A stretch of DNA of 64,000 bases from Opisthorchis felineus. Its lineage: Eukaryota; Platyhelminthes; Trematoda; Opisthorchiida; Opisthorchiidae. The notes under the pieces were generated by a model. The model saw only the letters and a program-made list of their open reading frames with translations. It was not told where the DNA came from and did no database searches. The first letter of the stretch is position 1; the number at the start of each line of letters is the position of its first letter. Below are positions 38,537 to 51,288 of the stretch, one piece after another. A program made the position numbers and the translations under genes. The DNA lies in assembly GCA_004794785.1 (NCBI GenBank), contig SJOL01006418.1, forward strand, positions 182,752 to 246,751. The letters run 5' to 3'.

Positions 38537-41500
38537 CTGCAGAAAAGCAATAAAAATTGACGCGTTACTCATGTTGAGAGTTCGAAAGTTGAAAGTTGCA
38601 AAGAACAATATTATTTACTCCCCATCCTCACTCTCTCATAAATTAGCTCCGCGGAATTTTCTTATCAATCGGACGAGTAAAACACCAAAAGTATGGTTTC
38701 TAGAGAAGAAGCTGAAAAATATTTTATCGGGGAAAACATTACTCCAGAATGCATGAAACCGAGTGAGCACCATGTAGTAGATAATCGTAATCGTTCTGAT
38801 ATCAGGATGCTATTGCGACGCTAAACTGCGTTCAAATATCAACCCAGATACCTGTAATGGAGAACCGTACACCAAAGACTGGCGACAGTGCTCATGCAAA
38901 ACGCTGCATGAAAAAATGTTGAGTGACCAGTCGTATAAAGATTAATACTAAGCTAAATATTTTGCGAAGCTACTACACTAACTTTCCAACTCTGAAAGTT
39001 CTGTCATATGTCCCACAATTTTAAGTGTCCATGAAGCGTCGAAATTGTCAAATGAGATATGGGTTAGACCTTCATTTCAACAACTGAGTAATGTTCACAT
39101 TCATAACGCGTACAAGTAGCCTTTAGAGACTAAGTTGATAGGACAAATCCGATGAATTCGTCACATCTGGCTAACTGTACTCAACCTCACTTACAAGGAA
39201 ACATCAAAGGTTACTCTGAAATAAGTGGGCTTGAACATATCTCCAAGTGTATGAACGGTTAGTAAACTGGGAGCTTAAAACGTTGATTTTTAATAAAGTG
39301 GAGACGTGAAAAAGTATACCTTGGCTACGACTTACAGTAATTCAGAGTTACAGACAATGGCCTTGGCGGTTTACATGAAAAAAACATGAGTGATGTCATT
39401 CTTTGACTTGTCCTTCCATTAGAACAAGACCGATAAGCTCACCATCCTCGGAGACGTGAAATGTCTTAAGCTCAAAAACGGTCGAGAGAAAAGTCTGTAC
39501 ATCCTCATTTATGATACATACACCTCAGCTGTTTGTACCTGCAGTCCTTTTATAGAAAAAATAAAGTTAGGAATGCTAATTATACTGCTCGGAGGTCGAA
39601 TTAGATGAAAAAATTAGCGACTGTTGCAGGTGTTCCCTATTTGCATACACTTATTGTGTCTGTTGTAACTGTGTTGTAATAAGTTAGTGAGAAACAGCTA
39701 TAAATCTTGTTGAATGCCGGCCGAGAAAACGCCCTGCTCTCGCTTTTCAGAGTCACAACCAGGTGAACATAACAGTAACCTCATGTATGGTCATGGATTG
39801 GTGTCGGTTATCGATTTTGAGGGATGTTTTTAAATGAATTTCCCAGCGAACGAAGAAGAAACGCAATGGTCAGATGTGATTCAGAGTTATCTATGAGGCA
39901 ACTTATTTTCCGCCTTTTACTTTAATGCTCTTACCGAACGCTGAAGCAGTGGTTAAAATAAAACTAATTTCAAGATAACTCAACCAGAGTATATTTAAAG
40001 GCACAGGGCTTGTTTAGAAAGCGATCCATCCGCATGCATCAATGTCCGCTTGTCGTGACATTTGTGGGACGTCTGTCCAATTAAATACGTACAGATTAAC
40101 TGCTTCAGGTTTGCATATTAAAGTCTGGGAGCAAACCTATTTTCCCAGCTACAAGATAGTTAGGGGCAAATTAGATGACAGGAACCGATTCTGCTAGAAT
40201 TGTTAAGGTCGGTTGCGATGAAAAAGTCAAATGATCATAAGAAACTTCGCTTGTAAAAAGCTTTAATAATCAGATGGGAACCCCGGGGTCCTTCGGTTCC
40301 GTGTGCTTTTATTATGATGTAACGATGACGGGACAAGCGTTGGGTCCGAATCAACGAGTAAATAGGAAGATGTCAAACAGCTGATAGACTACTGTTGGAA
40401 ACACAAAGAAAACGACCATGTACAAGCTCAGTAACCCAAGAAATATCTAGGTGACCGGACAGGTGACTTGTTACTAAGTGCCAGAAGAATCTAAAGTACA
40501 TTTTAAACCATTTTCAATAAAAATATGTTGTTGGACCCCATAAGCTGAGCTACAGTAGGACTTTTCTCCTTATTGAATAGTACAACTGGTCAGCAGTTCC
40601 AAGCATCTGGATACGGACAGAAACATCCGCCAGTCACTTTGCACTGCTGGGAAAATTGTAATCACATATGAATCCTGATGTAACGCTAATTATAAGGTGG
40701 ATGAAAAATCAGGGACAATTCACAGGCGGTTTCGACATCAGGTATGTACACATCAGGTTGGCGTAGTCCTCCAATTAACGTCAATCCCACTTTTCACCTA
40801 AAAGTTGAATTGGATGTATATGCAGTTAAGCACCCAGTTACAAACTGATTAGGTGTTCACCTTATGAGTGGTGAACTCACCATCACGGGTTCAAATTTGG
40901 TTGTTTTTCTATCTGGTCGATTGTGAGCATTTATTCGTCGACTGCAGAATTCCCACCGAAACTTAGGAGCAGGGCGAGCACTGGTTGAATACTTCATTGG
41001 TAGACAAACGGGATAAATGGATAGTTGCAGTTTACATCCCAGTCGGTTGTCCAATAATATCATTGATGAATTAAGATTCTGAAAGCAGTGAATAAAGAAA
41101 ACATGTGTAACTTGAAGTTTAAAGCACTGGATGCAGCTTTAAATACTTGTATGCCCAGGCACATTGTCTACGATGCCAAAGCTTTCAAAGTGCTGAATCG
41201 ATGGTGATAATATTGGGAGAAAATGAGCAATCCACCCCAACATACCGGACTAATCAAATGTCTCTTTCATACACGAGAGACGGGAACCAAAAACGTACGC
41301 ACACAAGTGGACGCTTCATACACTGGTTGCCACTGACTTGCAGTTGCTGTCTGTAAACCCACTTTTGACTACAATACTTAAACTCATTTTAGTGAGACTG
41401 TTACGTGTAATGGCATCACCACTGAAGCCTGGGTCATTAAATAGCAGAATGGAAACTGAGCACAAGTGGGCAGTCGCTAGGATAGTTTAGTCGAAGCCTG

Positions 41501-44500
41501 TAATGCACTCAGGAATTTTGCTGCAAATGTTGCAGATACGAAAAGTGTAAAATTAGATGCTGTGTCTCCCCAAAGTTGACCTGACATTCAGTGACTTGTA
41601 TACACAGACAGTCCGAAACCAGTCATGAAATTCGAACAAGAAAGTGCATCCGGAGGGAACTCAGTTGAGCAAAAAACACTTCCATGCATTTTTCAAGTGG
41701 TTCTTGAGATTTTCAAGGTGAACTAAGATCAACAAAGGCTGAATTAAAACCGGAAAACGAACGTGTGTACAACCCGTCTAACAGATTTCGCGGCAAGCCG
41801 ATACTCAGAAATCAGCTGAGGTGTATTCCTGTGTGTTTCGTTGCAACTCGATAGAGGTGGTCAGATACGACTGTGCAAATATTCCTTTATTTATGCTAAC
41901 CTACCAGGAGAATGTGCAGAATTTTTCGGCACGCATAAATGCAGTAGTTGATGATATATAACCGATAACACTACATCCTGAGGCTGATTATGCGAGGTGC
42001 TCTGTTGCTGATACGAGGCATCAGTGATACACCGGTTATTCAGTCGACCTCCTGAGTTTCCGAGGCGTTCTAAGACCAAGTTGTTGACTCCTCTTGTAAA
42101 CTGTTGAGTATTCAAGGTCGGATACGTTCTGACACGCAAAACGACAACGTCCGCATTGATTTTTTGACGTAGCATACACCATGGGAGCACGAAAATTAGT
42201 ATATACACATGGAAAGGGTGAGATGAGGAAATGATCTTTCGGCATTTTTCCAAACTTCTGATGGCTTTTGAAGGTCACTTGCAGTTCAGCTGCACAGAAC
42301 ATGCGTTCGGACGCTCCGATTAATTTCTGTTTTGAATATTCAGTAGGTATGCTGCACTTGTACGCTGCCTGCAAGTAGAGTAATTGTAGCAACATGTAGG
42401 ACCGTCTGTGTAGATGGTCTCGTATTTCGATCCACACGTTTTCAATACACAAGAGACATGCCTACATTGGCCTTGGACAAATTAAAATTACTCTTCGACA
42501 AAACATCAACTGATTGACCTGTCAGTCTGCCGATACCGAGTTGGATGCCGAATTACTTCACCGAATCTTACTTGTGAGTCTCACATTCAAGTGAAGCACC
42601 CGGTGTATTGGAAAAGGGAGTGGGGTGAAAAAAAGTCTGTTCGTACTCTGCCAGACTGTGGAATAACCAACAAGCAGGCAGGTTGCCAGGGTATGATCGA
42701 GTGAAAACTGGTCAGTGGGTTGGTTAGTGGGTTCTAGCGCATGACTGAGGCAGTACAAAGGGCTAACTGTTACAGGCGAAAAAAAAATAAATCAAATTGG
42801 ATGGCTAACTTTTCCCTTCCCGTAGGTGAAACGTGTGCAATGGTCCACAGTACGAAATACACTCGCCTGATAAACTAATATAGAGGATTCGCCCAGAGTC
42901 ACGGATTTTGACCAGCCACTCCAATCATAAGCCCAGACTAGAGTGACCACGTCAGTTAGTCGGTTGCGACAAATGTACAGAGTGGGAGCCAATTAACTAG
43001 CCAACAGAAGTAGAAGTGCATATCAGGTCTTGGCGTCTTTTTGGCCTCTGTATGCTGCATAAAATTGTAGAGTGATGTAATCCATAGTTTTTAGTGTGTA
43101 TAAATCCGTCATTCTGTTTATCTAAGAAAAGAACTCGTTGTGCTTCCTGTTTCGTCAACCATCACCTCAGTCATGCGCTGAAACATTTTCATTTCAACAC
43201 AGTGACTAGGTGTCACAGCATACTTCCAAAGCCTTTGTTTTAAAATGTCGACGGATAGGTGTCGGACTTGCTTAACATTCAGATTTCCCTAATATTACGA
43301 CTGAACCCACGTCCACTGTGAATGCGAGGTCACTTTTTAACAACGTCCTTCACACACGAAGCCATTACTGTTTTTTTTGTGATGTGGTAACCTTTCGTAA
43401 CTTTTCGTTCACTCATTCTGGCAGATATTTAAAGTTGAGTAGTGCTATTTTGCACTGAAAGCCTTGTTTCGGAGTGTTTGAACTTGTATTTTCAAGAGAT
43501 CGGCGGTACCACCAGGGACAGCCCATGGGCCAATTTCTCGCTGATTTTTTAATGATAAATTGAACAGACAGCTCACGGAGTGCATGCTCAAATTAACCAC
43601 TAGTCGGTATTATTTAAAATTATTCAATCGTGATAGCAGGAGACGTGGATCATATCCGTCATCTCAGTTTATGGGCTACGTTTGCTAAAACATTTCTTTA
43701 ACAAAATTAGGAGGAGGCCAGTGACTCCCTGAGCAAGTTGGTTACACGTAGAACTGGTTCGTCTGTTTAAGGTGGTGTTCACAGAACCCCTGTCAATATA
43801 TGCCGATCTCCAGTTTTATTTCTTTGGAGCACCAACGGAGCATGGTAGGAAGGATGTTTGAAATAGCACATCGGTAAACTAAACCTCCTCACGAAGACCT
43901 TAGAACTAAACGGAAATCCTTCGCGTTTCATTAGGACACGGTGACAGAACAGTCAGCCGATATTTTGTCCAAGTATACTTTTGATGTGCTCAAGTCCAGT
44001 TTTTGGAAAAAGACTGCGCTGAATAACGTTATGTAGAGGGATCAGGATAGCCAACCAGTATCCCTCAAGATGGCAGTCAGTTAATTAACTCCCCGTGGAA
44101 GTTTACACAGCTTGCAAATTTTTGATGGTTCGTTTTACGGACAATGCATCTGTGATTTCAACCCAAATGAGAAGAAAACTTACGACGTTCGTATAGTGTC
44201 CTACCCAAGCATTTTTCTGCATGCTTCTATCACGTCGTCTAATGAAAGGTGCAATAGGGAAGTCCAGGTTCTTTGAATTTTTCGGTCCACATCAGAACTC
44301 TAACACTAGGTTAGAGTGTTAAACGTCTCCAACGTTGCCATGCGATCTTTCGTTCAGTCGCATACTGCCCGCTTATCGTCGGCGTGTCTCAGATAAAGCT
44401 TCACTAATGACAGTTCCTAAGTATTGTGTGTTTTATTGTGAATATAAATATATCGGCTAGAATTTAACCAAGGGAAGATCCAGTCGGCATAGAAACCATC

Positions 44501-46309
44501 CACTGCTTTAAAAACAGAAGTCGATATTCATACTACATCACAAAGTGGTTGTGGTAGAAGGTATATTTGGGATGCGCCCAAATATTGTGACGTATATGTG
44601 GTCTATAGTCTGAAGTAGTGGTTCACATATGAATTGTCCTACTTGTCAAGTTCTTTGATCAAATAGATCCAATACTGACAATATTAGTACGAAAATGTGG
44701 ACGGATTTAAGAAGCCGGCGTAAACTTTTGGTTCTAGTGTGAAAATGATAGTTCTGCAGAGTAATAATACGGTGTAAGTGCATTACGGATTTGTACACTT
44801 TAGGTAGATTTACTTAAACATTTTTGATCTCATCGTATTGCTGCCTCTTGATGTGATTTTTATTCATCATTCGTTTGAGCACAGAAGCCAACTGATTCCT
44901 TATTTTGTGTGTACTACCTCGTTCACCACACAACCTCTTGAAATTTAGCGGTTCTACGGAAAATTCCACCTTGCTGACAAAATCCGACGGTTTAACGGAA
45001 CACGCGTTCGTTAACAAACTCTAGCGATTTGATTCAAAGTTGACAGTTGCATTCTCTGATGCAGTATGCAGTTAACGGGCTAGCGGGCATAAGAATTCTG
45101 AAAGCACTCTACACCTGCCAACTGCTAATTTGCTTAACAAGTGTCCACAGTGAATGCATGCGATGGCCAACTTGTGCAACTCAATTAGTTGTTTACGTGT
45201 GGACACTGGTACGCGAGAAATACTCATATTTGCACAAACGTTTCGCTCTGACTCAGCTGAAAGTCAACTGAATTCCTCTGAGTCGATCGTTTATGATGAG
45301 GCTGCGGCTATCTGAAGAGCCCCAAACAAAGGCGAAATCGTTCGTTGTTTGCTGAGGAGTTTCCAGCAACTTGTGAGTATTGTGTTCCCTCGACCTTTGC
45401 ACTCCTTCACTGATTACTATAGTTGGGAAAATAATTTATGCAATATTGAAGAACCAAATGGATATCTCTCATTCTAACTAGATTAATATTGTTCATTGAT
45501 GTCAAATCCATTGAAATGCCGGTGAATCTTCTCAAATATCTTGGAGTCCCATGACAGTCGGTCGAGGACGGTCGTTTTTACGGTAAAAATCACCAGTGCT
45601 TATATAATACCACTGATGCTTAAATTTTTCTGGTGAATCAAGCGATCACATCTTTGCAATTAAACATCGTGTACCACGCGACCGGACCCACCACCCTACT
45701 GGTTTTCAATGCATCGGTTTTTCAGAGCTCTTGATGAGATCTGTTTTCAGCACTTTCCTGCGGCATTCGTACATCATGAATTGTTCATGAAACTACGCTT
45801 TTTCGATACAGTATGGCACGAGAAATATAGTACGGCTTAATGTGACGTAACATCGACTTGTCCGTGGGAGCTACATTGACACGGCGCAACAAGAATCACA
45901 GGAGCCATCAGTTAGCCTGATCCTCAACATCTCGGGGTATATATGTGCATGACTTCTGCCAAACAATCAGAAGAGTTGGGGCCGACAAGCGATCCAGTAT
46001 ATAAATCAAAATGACCTGTGTATGGCACTAAGATAAATAAATGGAGTTCAGAGATTTATCATAATGATTCAGCGCCATTCATGCGGTTTATGATAGAAAT
46101 TCTCTTACTTTCATTTCTTGTGACCTCAGGTTGGTAGAACTTAACGTGGGTTTGAATGAACGAGTTGAGCCGGTGGACCATGAGGCATTATAACATACAT
46201 ACTAGCCAAAGTGTTGTAACATGGAGAAACGTGAGATTCTTTAACTTATTTATTATACGCATTATGTATAGCTGTTATGTGGACGCATAACCATACATCG
46301 AGAACTCAC
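38537..46309 (-). other. Large intron (about 7.8 kb) between hinge/alphaE exon and C-lobe exon
   Basis: The flanking exons join phase 0 to phase 0 without needing anything in between. Inside are overlapping open frames at 41.89-42.45 kb with a splice-like acceptor (gttttgcgtgtcag) and donor (gtaggt). Their phases (2 in, 1 out) do not fit this gene. No retroelement was recognised. Confidence 0.5.
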
Positions 46310-46486
46310 ACCATAAGCGTATCCACGGTCATGAAGGTACTCCAATCCGATCGATATGTCGACAAGCATTGCAAATACTTGAGAAGGCGCCAGTAATGTA
46401 TTGTGTTGATATAGATCCTGCACCGGAGGGTTGGATAGATCCTCACCTTCGTATCGCTCGAGAATCTTGAGTAAAGCAGAAGTTAC
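46310..46486 (-). CDS. Receptor pseudokinase exon: kinase alphaD-alphaE to catalytic loop
   Basis: This 177-nt exon has acceptor aaacgtag and donor gtgagt and is phase 0 at both ends, so exactly 59 codons. It continues directly from DSYIKH in the previous exon. An alphaD-alphaE linker of about 30 residues follows, longer than in the simplest kinases but of a type known in ROR- and MuSK-like receptors. Helix E then reads SQVFAMLVDISIGLEYLHDR, an excellent match to 'DIA.GLeYLH'. The exon ends in GYAYG, exactly where kinases have Y-x-H-R. The His is Tyr and the Arg is Gly, so the HRD motif is already broken before the splice site. If the donor were skipped, the frame would run only another dozen or so codons to a stop. 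Confidence 0.88.
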
Positions 46487-46742
46487 CTACGTTTGTTAGT
46501 GTCCGGTCTAACCAGAAATAGTTACTAGACACCTCCGAACAAGTTTGTCCGAACTGACGTGCCATCAAGGCAAAATTGAACTGGCAAGCTTCGGTCTACC
46601 CTTGAATTGATCTTATAAGTATAGTGCTAAACACAAAACGTTCTAAGCCAGCCAGTAGTCAGAACATGGTGGAAAACTTGCAAAATATCCCCAAAACCAA
46701 GATAACTTGCGGAGAAACTTAATGCTCCATGACACAAAGTTC

Positions 46743-46785
46743 TTACTACTTACAAAGTAAGTAGTAAGTAAGTAAGTGACTTACT
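46743..46785. repeat. Double hairpin of GTAAG repeats within an intron
   Basis: cttactacttac at 46743-46754 is the exact reverse complement of gtaagtagtaag at 46758-46769, with an aaa loop: a 12-bp perfect stem. A second small stem follows (gtaag 46773-46777, tga, cttac 46781-46785). It lies on the 5' side of the hinge exon, in the intron between the N-lobe exon and the alphaE exon. Confidence 0.85.
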
Positions 46786-49045
46786 CGACTGACCTTCGAC
46801 TTTAGCAGAACCACCTAAATTTCACAAGCATATCAGTCACTCCTGGCCATACGGTCAACCGTTTAGGCTCAAAACTTCCTGGAATTTGATAAGACATGCA
46901 CTGGAAACGATTACCAATGGGGTAAAAAATCCGTTTAGTGCTCCCGACTTTTCATTATAAACTGGCTTCAATTATGGGAGGAAATCTCAATTGACAACTT
47001 TCAAATCTCACCACCACCAACAATCAACAGCAAGTTGTACGCACCTGCTTCAGTGGTGAAACTTCTGAAATACAACAGCAATTTTTGGTTGTGAAGGAAA
47101 GTGTGCGTTGATGGGGAGAAATGCCATCTTGGGTCGGCTGCCCCAGTGTCGCAACACCCTTCTTAAACCTGCAGTGCAGTCAACAACTTTAACCAGATGG
47201 AGGCAAAAACACGTAAAGCTGAAGAGCGACATGTGGGATGTTTTGACGTAATGGTAACGCAGGTATATCACGATGCTGATGAACCACTCGTCTCAGCTCG
47301 AAAACAACACTCGCTCTGCTGATTTCTACCCCTGCCCTGGGACCACTAACAGCCTATATATATGTGCGATGAGAAAACGACTCTAAGTATTCTCAGACCA
47401 TCCATTTACTACTATTACTACGTGCAAAATTCATGAAAGCGCATGCAAGTTAATGCGTGGAATGCATATGGAATTCTGCTCAACACTACAAAACATGCTG
47501 CAATCTTCTCAAAACTTGAGATTCATGTGGCCTGGATGCAAACATACTTTATCAGCTAGATTTAGATGGGATGTATCGAAAACTGATCGGCGCCACCACG
47601 TATGGGCGAGTGTGATATTCAATGAAAGCGAAGATGATGATCATAAGACTCAGTCTGATATATTATCAATATGAAGTTTGGGGAGCTTTTCAGTGCTTAG
47701 GGCTAATATTGTGGCAACAATTTCTGCCGGTAAAGAGTCAGATAGGAGAGCGAAATGGGGTATACTAATTAGGTGGTGCATATTGACAAGATCCGGTCAT
47801 CAGGTAGCCAAATAGAATGCATTATGCTCCATCATGACACGGTCATGATAAATTTGGCATATCTAAGAATCCTGGGGCAGGTTCCAAAATTTATGTGGAT
47901 TTTATGGTCTGCCATGAAGCCGTCCGAATGGAAAATGGGTGGGTATTGTTGATATCACTGCTCGAAGGCTTCTAGTTTAATGTCGTCAACTTATAGGTAT
48001 CACGTTACTATTGCTAGCTTAATTTAGAACTCTCCAGATTATCAGGCATTTACCCTATATGTAAAGTGTTAGAGCACTTATTAGACAGAAATGATTTTTC
48101 CTATCGCTTTGAAGTGGCTTTTCTAGCATTTTGCGGTGTTGGGCTACGTGATGCATTACAAGTCAAGCTGACTGGTTTTAACAGAGAACCCAAAAACAGA
48201 ACTCGGCAACCTGCGGAATTTTCTTTTCACATTTTATGATAGAAGGTTAACGGAAAGCTGGGCAATTGCGTAATATACCTTACTAAGCCTTTGCCCAGCT
48301 TACTTGTGTCCCACACAATTGTGGTGACGCGGGATTCATAGGAAACATAGGTGTATTTTTAAATGTTGTTTACAACTGAAGCAGAGAAGATTGGATATGT
48401 CAGTGCAAATATTGTCGAGCAAATATTGGTTTATGTGACCTCCGTTGATGAGTCATGCGGTCTCGCATGGCAGCAATGCCGAGAGCAGTCACATAAGCCA
48501 TATAAGTAAAAGAATAACATCACGTTCAGCGGAACGACCAAGTCATTTGGCACCACAAAATATAATCGTCTCCTTACACGTTCGCTTGTGTACACACTTA
48601 ATGCGAATTCTCTCTCCGCACTTTATTCACTGGAGGTAAAGTAGAACCACTAACCACTACCAAGATAACAAACCAACGGGCATTATTTTCATCCCTCAGG
48701 TCAATACGTACAAATCAGTTATGTCCACCACACTAGTACGATAATTTTGCATTGATCAGCTCATTTCTCACAGCCTATCTTGGACTTCGTAACTTCTCAT
48801 TTAACAACCTAACGTCCCAGTGGTTCTCTATGACGTGCCAGAAAACGGGTGGCTTCTTCCGAGTTTTCCACTTTTTCACCAAATTTCGTTTCATTTTATC
48901 GGTATGTTAGCAGCATATGAGAAAGTTCGGATCACTATGCTTGAAAGCAATCGGTGGTATTCTCAGGCGTTGGTGATCGTGAGATATCCGTTATTCCCGC
49001 TATTTAGAGAAAATAAATGCATGCAGAGGTCTGCAATAAACTTAC

Positions 49046-49563
49046 ATGTTTTATGTAGCTGTCCAGGTTACCAGCTGGGAGCCATTCAGTGACCAAAAAA
49101 GGTACTGAGTTTATTCCACATTGTTGCAGCCAAATACCGTAGAACTGAACGACTCGACAATGTCTAAGCTCACGTATCATCCGGAGATATTGAATGAGTT
49201 TATGTCGGTAGGTTGCAGAATCCGAGTATTGCATGTTCGTTCCGAAATTTTCTTCCTTTTGACAGAACTCAGTTTTTTGTAAGCTTTGTAGTAACACATG
49301 TTCTCCATTGGTAGTCTTCCGCGTGGTGGATTCTGAAGAATACTTTCCACATAGCTCATTGTGTAGAGTAATGCCCAAGGGTACAAATGCATCTCGAGTA
49401 GGGTAAAACGGGGCACTCGTCAGCGTGGGTTTGAAACAACACCGAACTATACTTGTGTAGTTGCTGTTCAACTCAGACAAAACTTTCCCATGTTTCAAGG
49501 ACATTTGACCACCGAATAGAACGAAATCTTTTGCAACACCCACATATACCGGTCCAAGATGAT
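49046..49563 (-). CDS. Receptor pseudokinase exon: kinase N-lobe and hinge
   Basis: This 518-nt exon has acceptor gctttaccacag and consensus donor gtaagt, entering in phase 1 and leaving in phase 0. It begins NHLGPVYVGVAK, which completes the glycine loop. About 65 residues follow that have no place in a standard kinase. Next comes a beta-3-like strand, EHVLLQSLQ, in which the ATP-binding Lys of VAVK is Gln. Helix C reads YRHKLIQYLRMIREL, and the position of the conserved Glu is Tyr. The strand RHCRVVQFYGIW corresponds to 'HpNIVrfyG'. The hinge, FLVTEWLPAGNLDSYIKH, is clearly of tyrosine-kinase type (LV.E....GnLdsYl). The protein therefore keeps the fold signature but loses both N-lobe catalytic residues. 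The domain is cytoplasmic. Confidence 0.88.
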
Positions 49564-51201
49564 CTGTGGTAAAGCAAAAATCATCACATTTTGATCAACA
49601 TGAAGACAGTATATCTGGTCTGGAACAAAAGGCGGTTAGGCGAGATTCAAGGACTCCAGGAGCCAGGAACTAGACGCGTTGTCTATCTGACGACTGCAGT
49701 TATACTTTGAACTTTAAAATACAAAAATGCGACGTTCAAGGCATTTCACCAAACAAATTACCAGAAGCCGAGAGACTTAGTACAGGGTGTTTTGAATTCA
49801 TGATACTTCTGTTTGTATAACATTTACAGTGACAGTTGACGACCGGCTCTTGACATTTTTCGGATTTGGACTTGCATGCCCACTGGTTTGTGTGAAAGAA
49901 CTGGACCTTCAAGAGCGGTCTCTATATTTCACCTAATAAACTGCTCAATACGGTACCTGTCAGACGGTGTCTTTTTCTCGAAGCAGCTTACGCCATAAAA
50001 AGAAGTCGGTAGAAAATGTCAAACGCTTTTCTAACTATCCCGAGCCACTTTTGAAACAAGTGGCTCAGGCTGTTTTCTGGTAGGGATAGGCAGTGACTAC
50101 TCCACGACTACATTTTCTACCCTCTAAAGGATACGATCGAATGGGTTGAAAATGAATTCGTTTATAGTGAGCCAGTTTACTGCATCGTTGGTTAATTATT
50201 GACATGTAGTGAAACACGCTAGGTAGAAGATACATGGCCTGTATGGCTGCATACTGAGTAAAGACATGGAACTTCCGACTCCGTTAGGTAATGCAAAAGG
50301 TTCACCGATGTTCAACAACTTCGGTTAATCTATCTGAATGTCCTTTGTTCGATCTCTCCTCTTCTTTGTAATTTCAGTATTGTTCTTCTCCAACTGCAAA
50401 TGTGGTTGTGGATAACAAGCCGAACACGTCATGGGTAGGGTTCACAACGTGTAGGTTGGTTTACACCTATCTCTTTCAACAAGAAAGGTATATTTACACA
50501 AGGTCATTCTGTATGCCTGGGGAACCACACTGCGATGCGCACATTAAAGGCATAAAACCTGCCAACTGCAAACGAGAATTTTGCGAACTTTAATGTCCAG
50601 TGTGTAGAGAGGGTCACTTTTTGAGCTAAATTCCGAGCATTTTGAAGCCCAAACATAAAATAGAGCAGCTTTCTTGCTCTTGGGAGCGTGGTCAACGATT
50701 GTACAATATGCAAGGGGGTTATATCTGTTTATAGAGTCCAGTAAAAGTTGACAATCAGTGTAATTGCATATAGACAGATAAATGCAAACGAACGTTTTGA
50801 GCTGATTTTACTGGTATGATCGAACCTTGGTAAGTGGTAAAAATCTTGAATATACTCACATACACACAAGTGTTTTTGGATGACGTTCCGGTGAGACTAA
50901 GTACGGAGGTTGGTTGTATCGGGCATGGATACTTACAGTGAAAACAATAGCACTATTGTGTTGCCGTGAAAAAGCTGTTTGATATGTACAGAAAAACATG
51001 GCTTGTATGCTTTCTGCAAATCAAACGTATCTGTCAAGCCAGTTTAAATTTCCGTAGATAAACAAAACAGCCGATTTTCCAGAGATAATTGACGGACATA
51101 GCGCACTTATTTCCTAGTTAGGCGGACCTATCTGATTTGCAGCGTGAGTCCATAAAGTTTGTTAAATCAACAAATAAGTCGATTGTTGTCATCTGACTTA
51201 C

Positions 51202-51288
51202 TTTCTCCAATTTTCTTGGAAACTTGCACAGCTTCCTCCGGAATAATGTGAAGATGTTTTGACCAGAAGTTGCGATACTGTTTCTTAT
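51202..51288 (-). CDS. Receptor pseudokinase exon: juxtamembrane and start of kinase glycine loop
   Basis: This 87-nt exon follows acceptor ctctccctattcttacag and ends at consensus donor gtaagt, with phase 1 at both ends. It encodes a short juxtamembrane piece with a Trp (NFWSKH), then IPEEAVQVSKKIGE. This matches the usual receptor-kinase entry 'W...IP...L.+...IGEG'. The Ile-Gly-Glu opens the glycine-rich loop, which the next exon completes as IGENHLGPVYVG. In that loop the second Gly of GxGxxG is Asn, but the third Gly and the following Val-Tyr are kept. The reading frame across this junction is exact, which supports both exons. Confidence 0.8.

Noticed and set aside
40862..40901. tRNA-like stretch with ggttcaaatttgg
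   Set aside because: The B-box match is incomplete and no cloverleaf can be drawn; at most a SINE remnant.
41891..42452. Overlapping minus-strand open frames with splice-like borders
   Set aside because: Their phases (2 in, 1 out) do not fit between the flanking receptor exons, which join perfectly without them. No motif recognised.
46527..46605. Plus-strand peptide SELTCHQGKIELASFGLPL resembling a kinase catalytic loop to DFG segment
   Set aside because: It is on the opposite strand from the kinase exons, 40-120 bases 5' of the exon it would have to follow, ends in a stop, and has no good donor. The C-lobe exon at 38.5 kb supplies the missing part in phase, so this is best taken as coincidence, though local inversion cannot be formally excluded.
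47453..47674. Plus-strand frame with FRWDVSK and HHVWASVIFNE, faintly like kinase helix F
   Set aside because: Similarity is only a few residues, the strand is opposite to the receptor gene, and the spacing does not fit a kinase.
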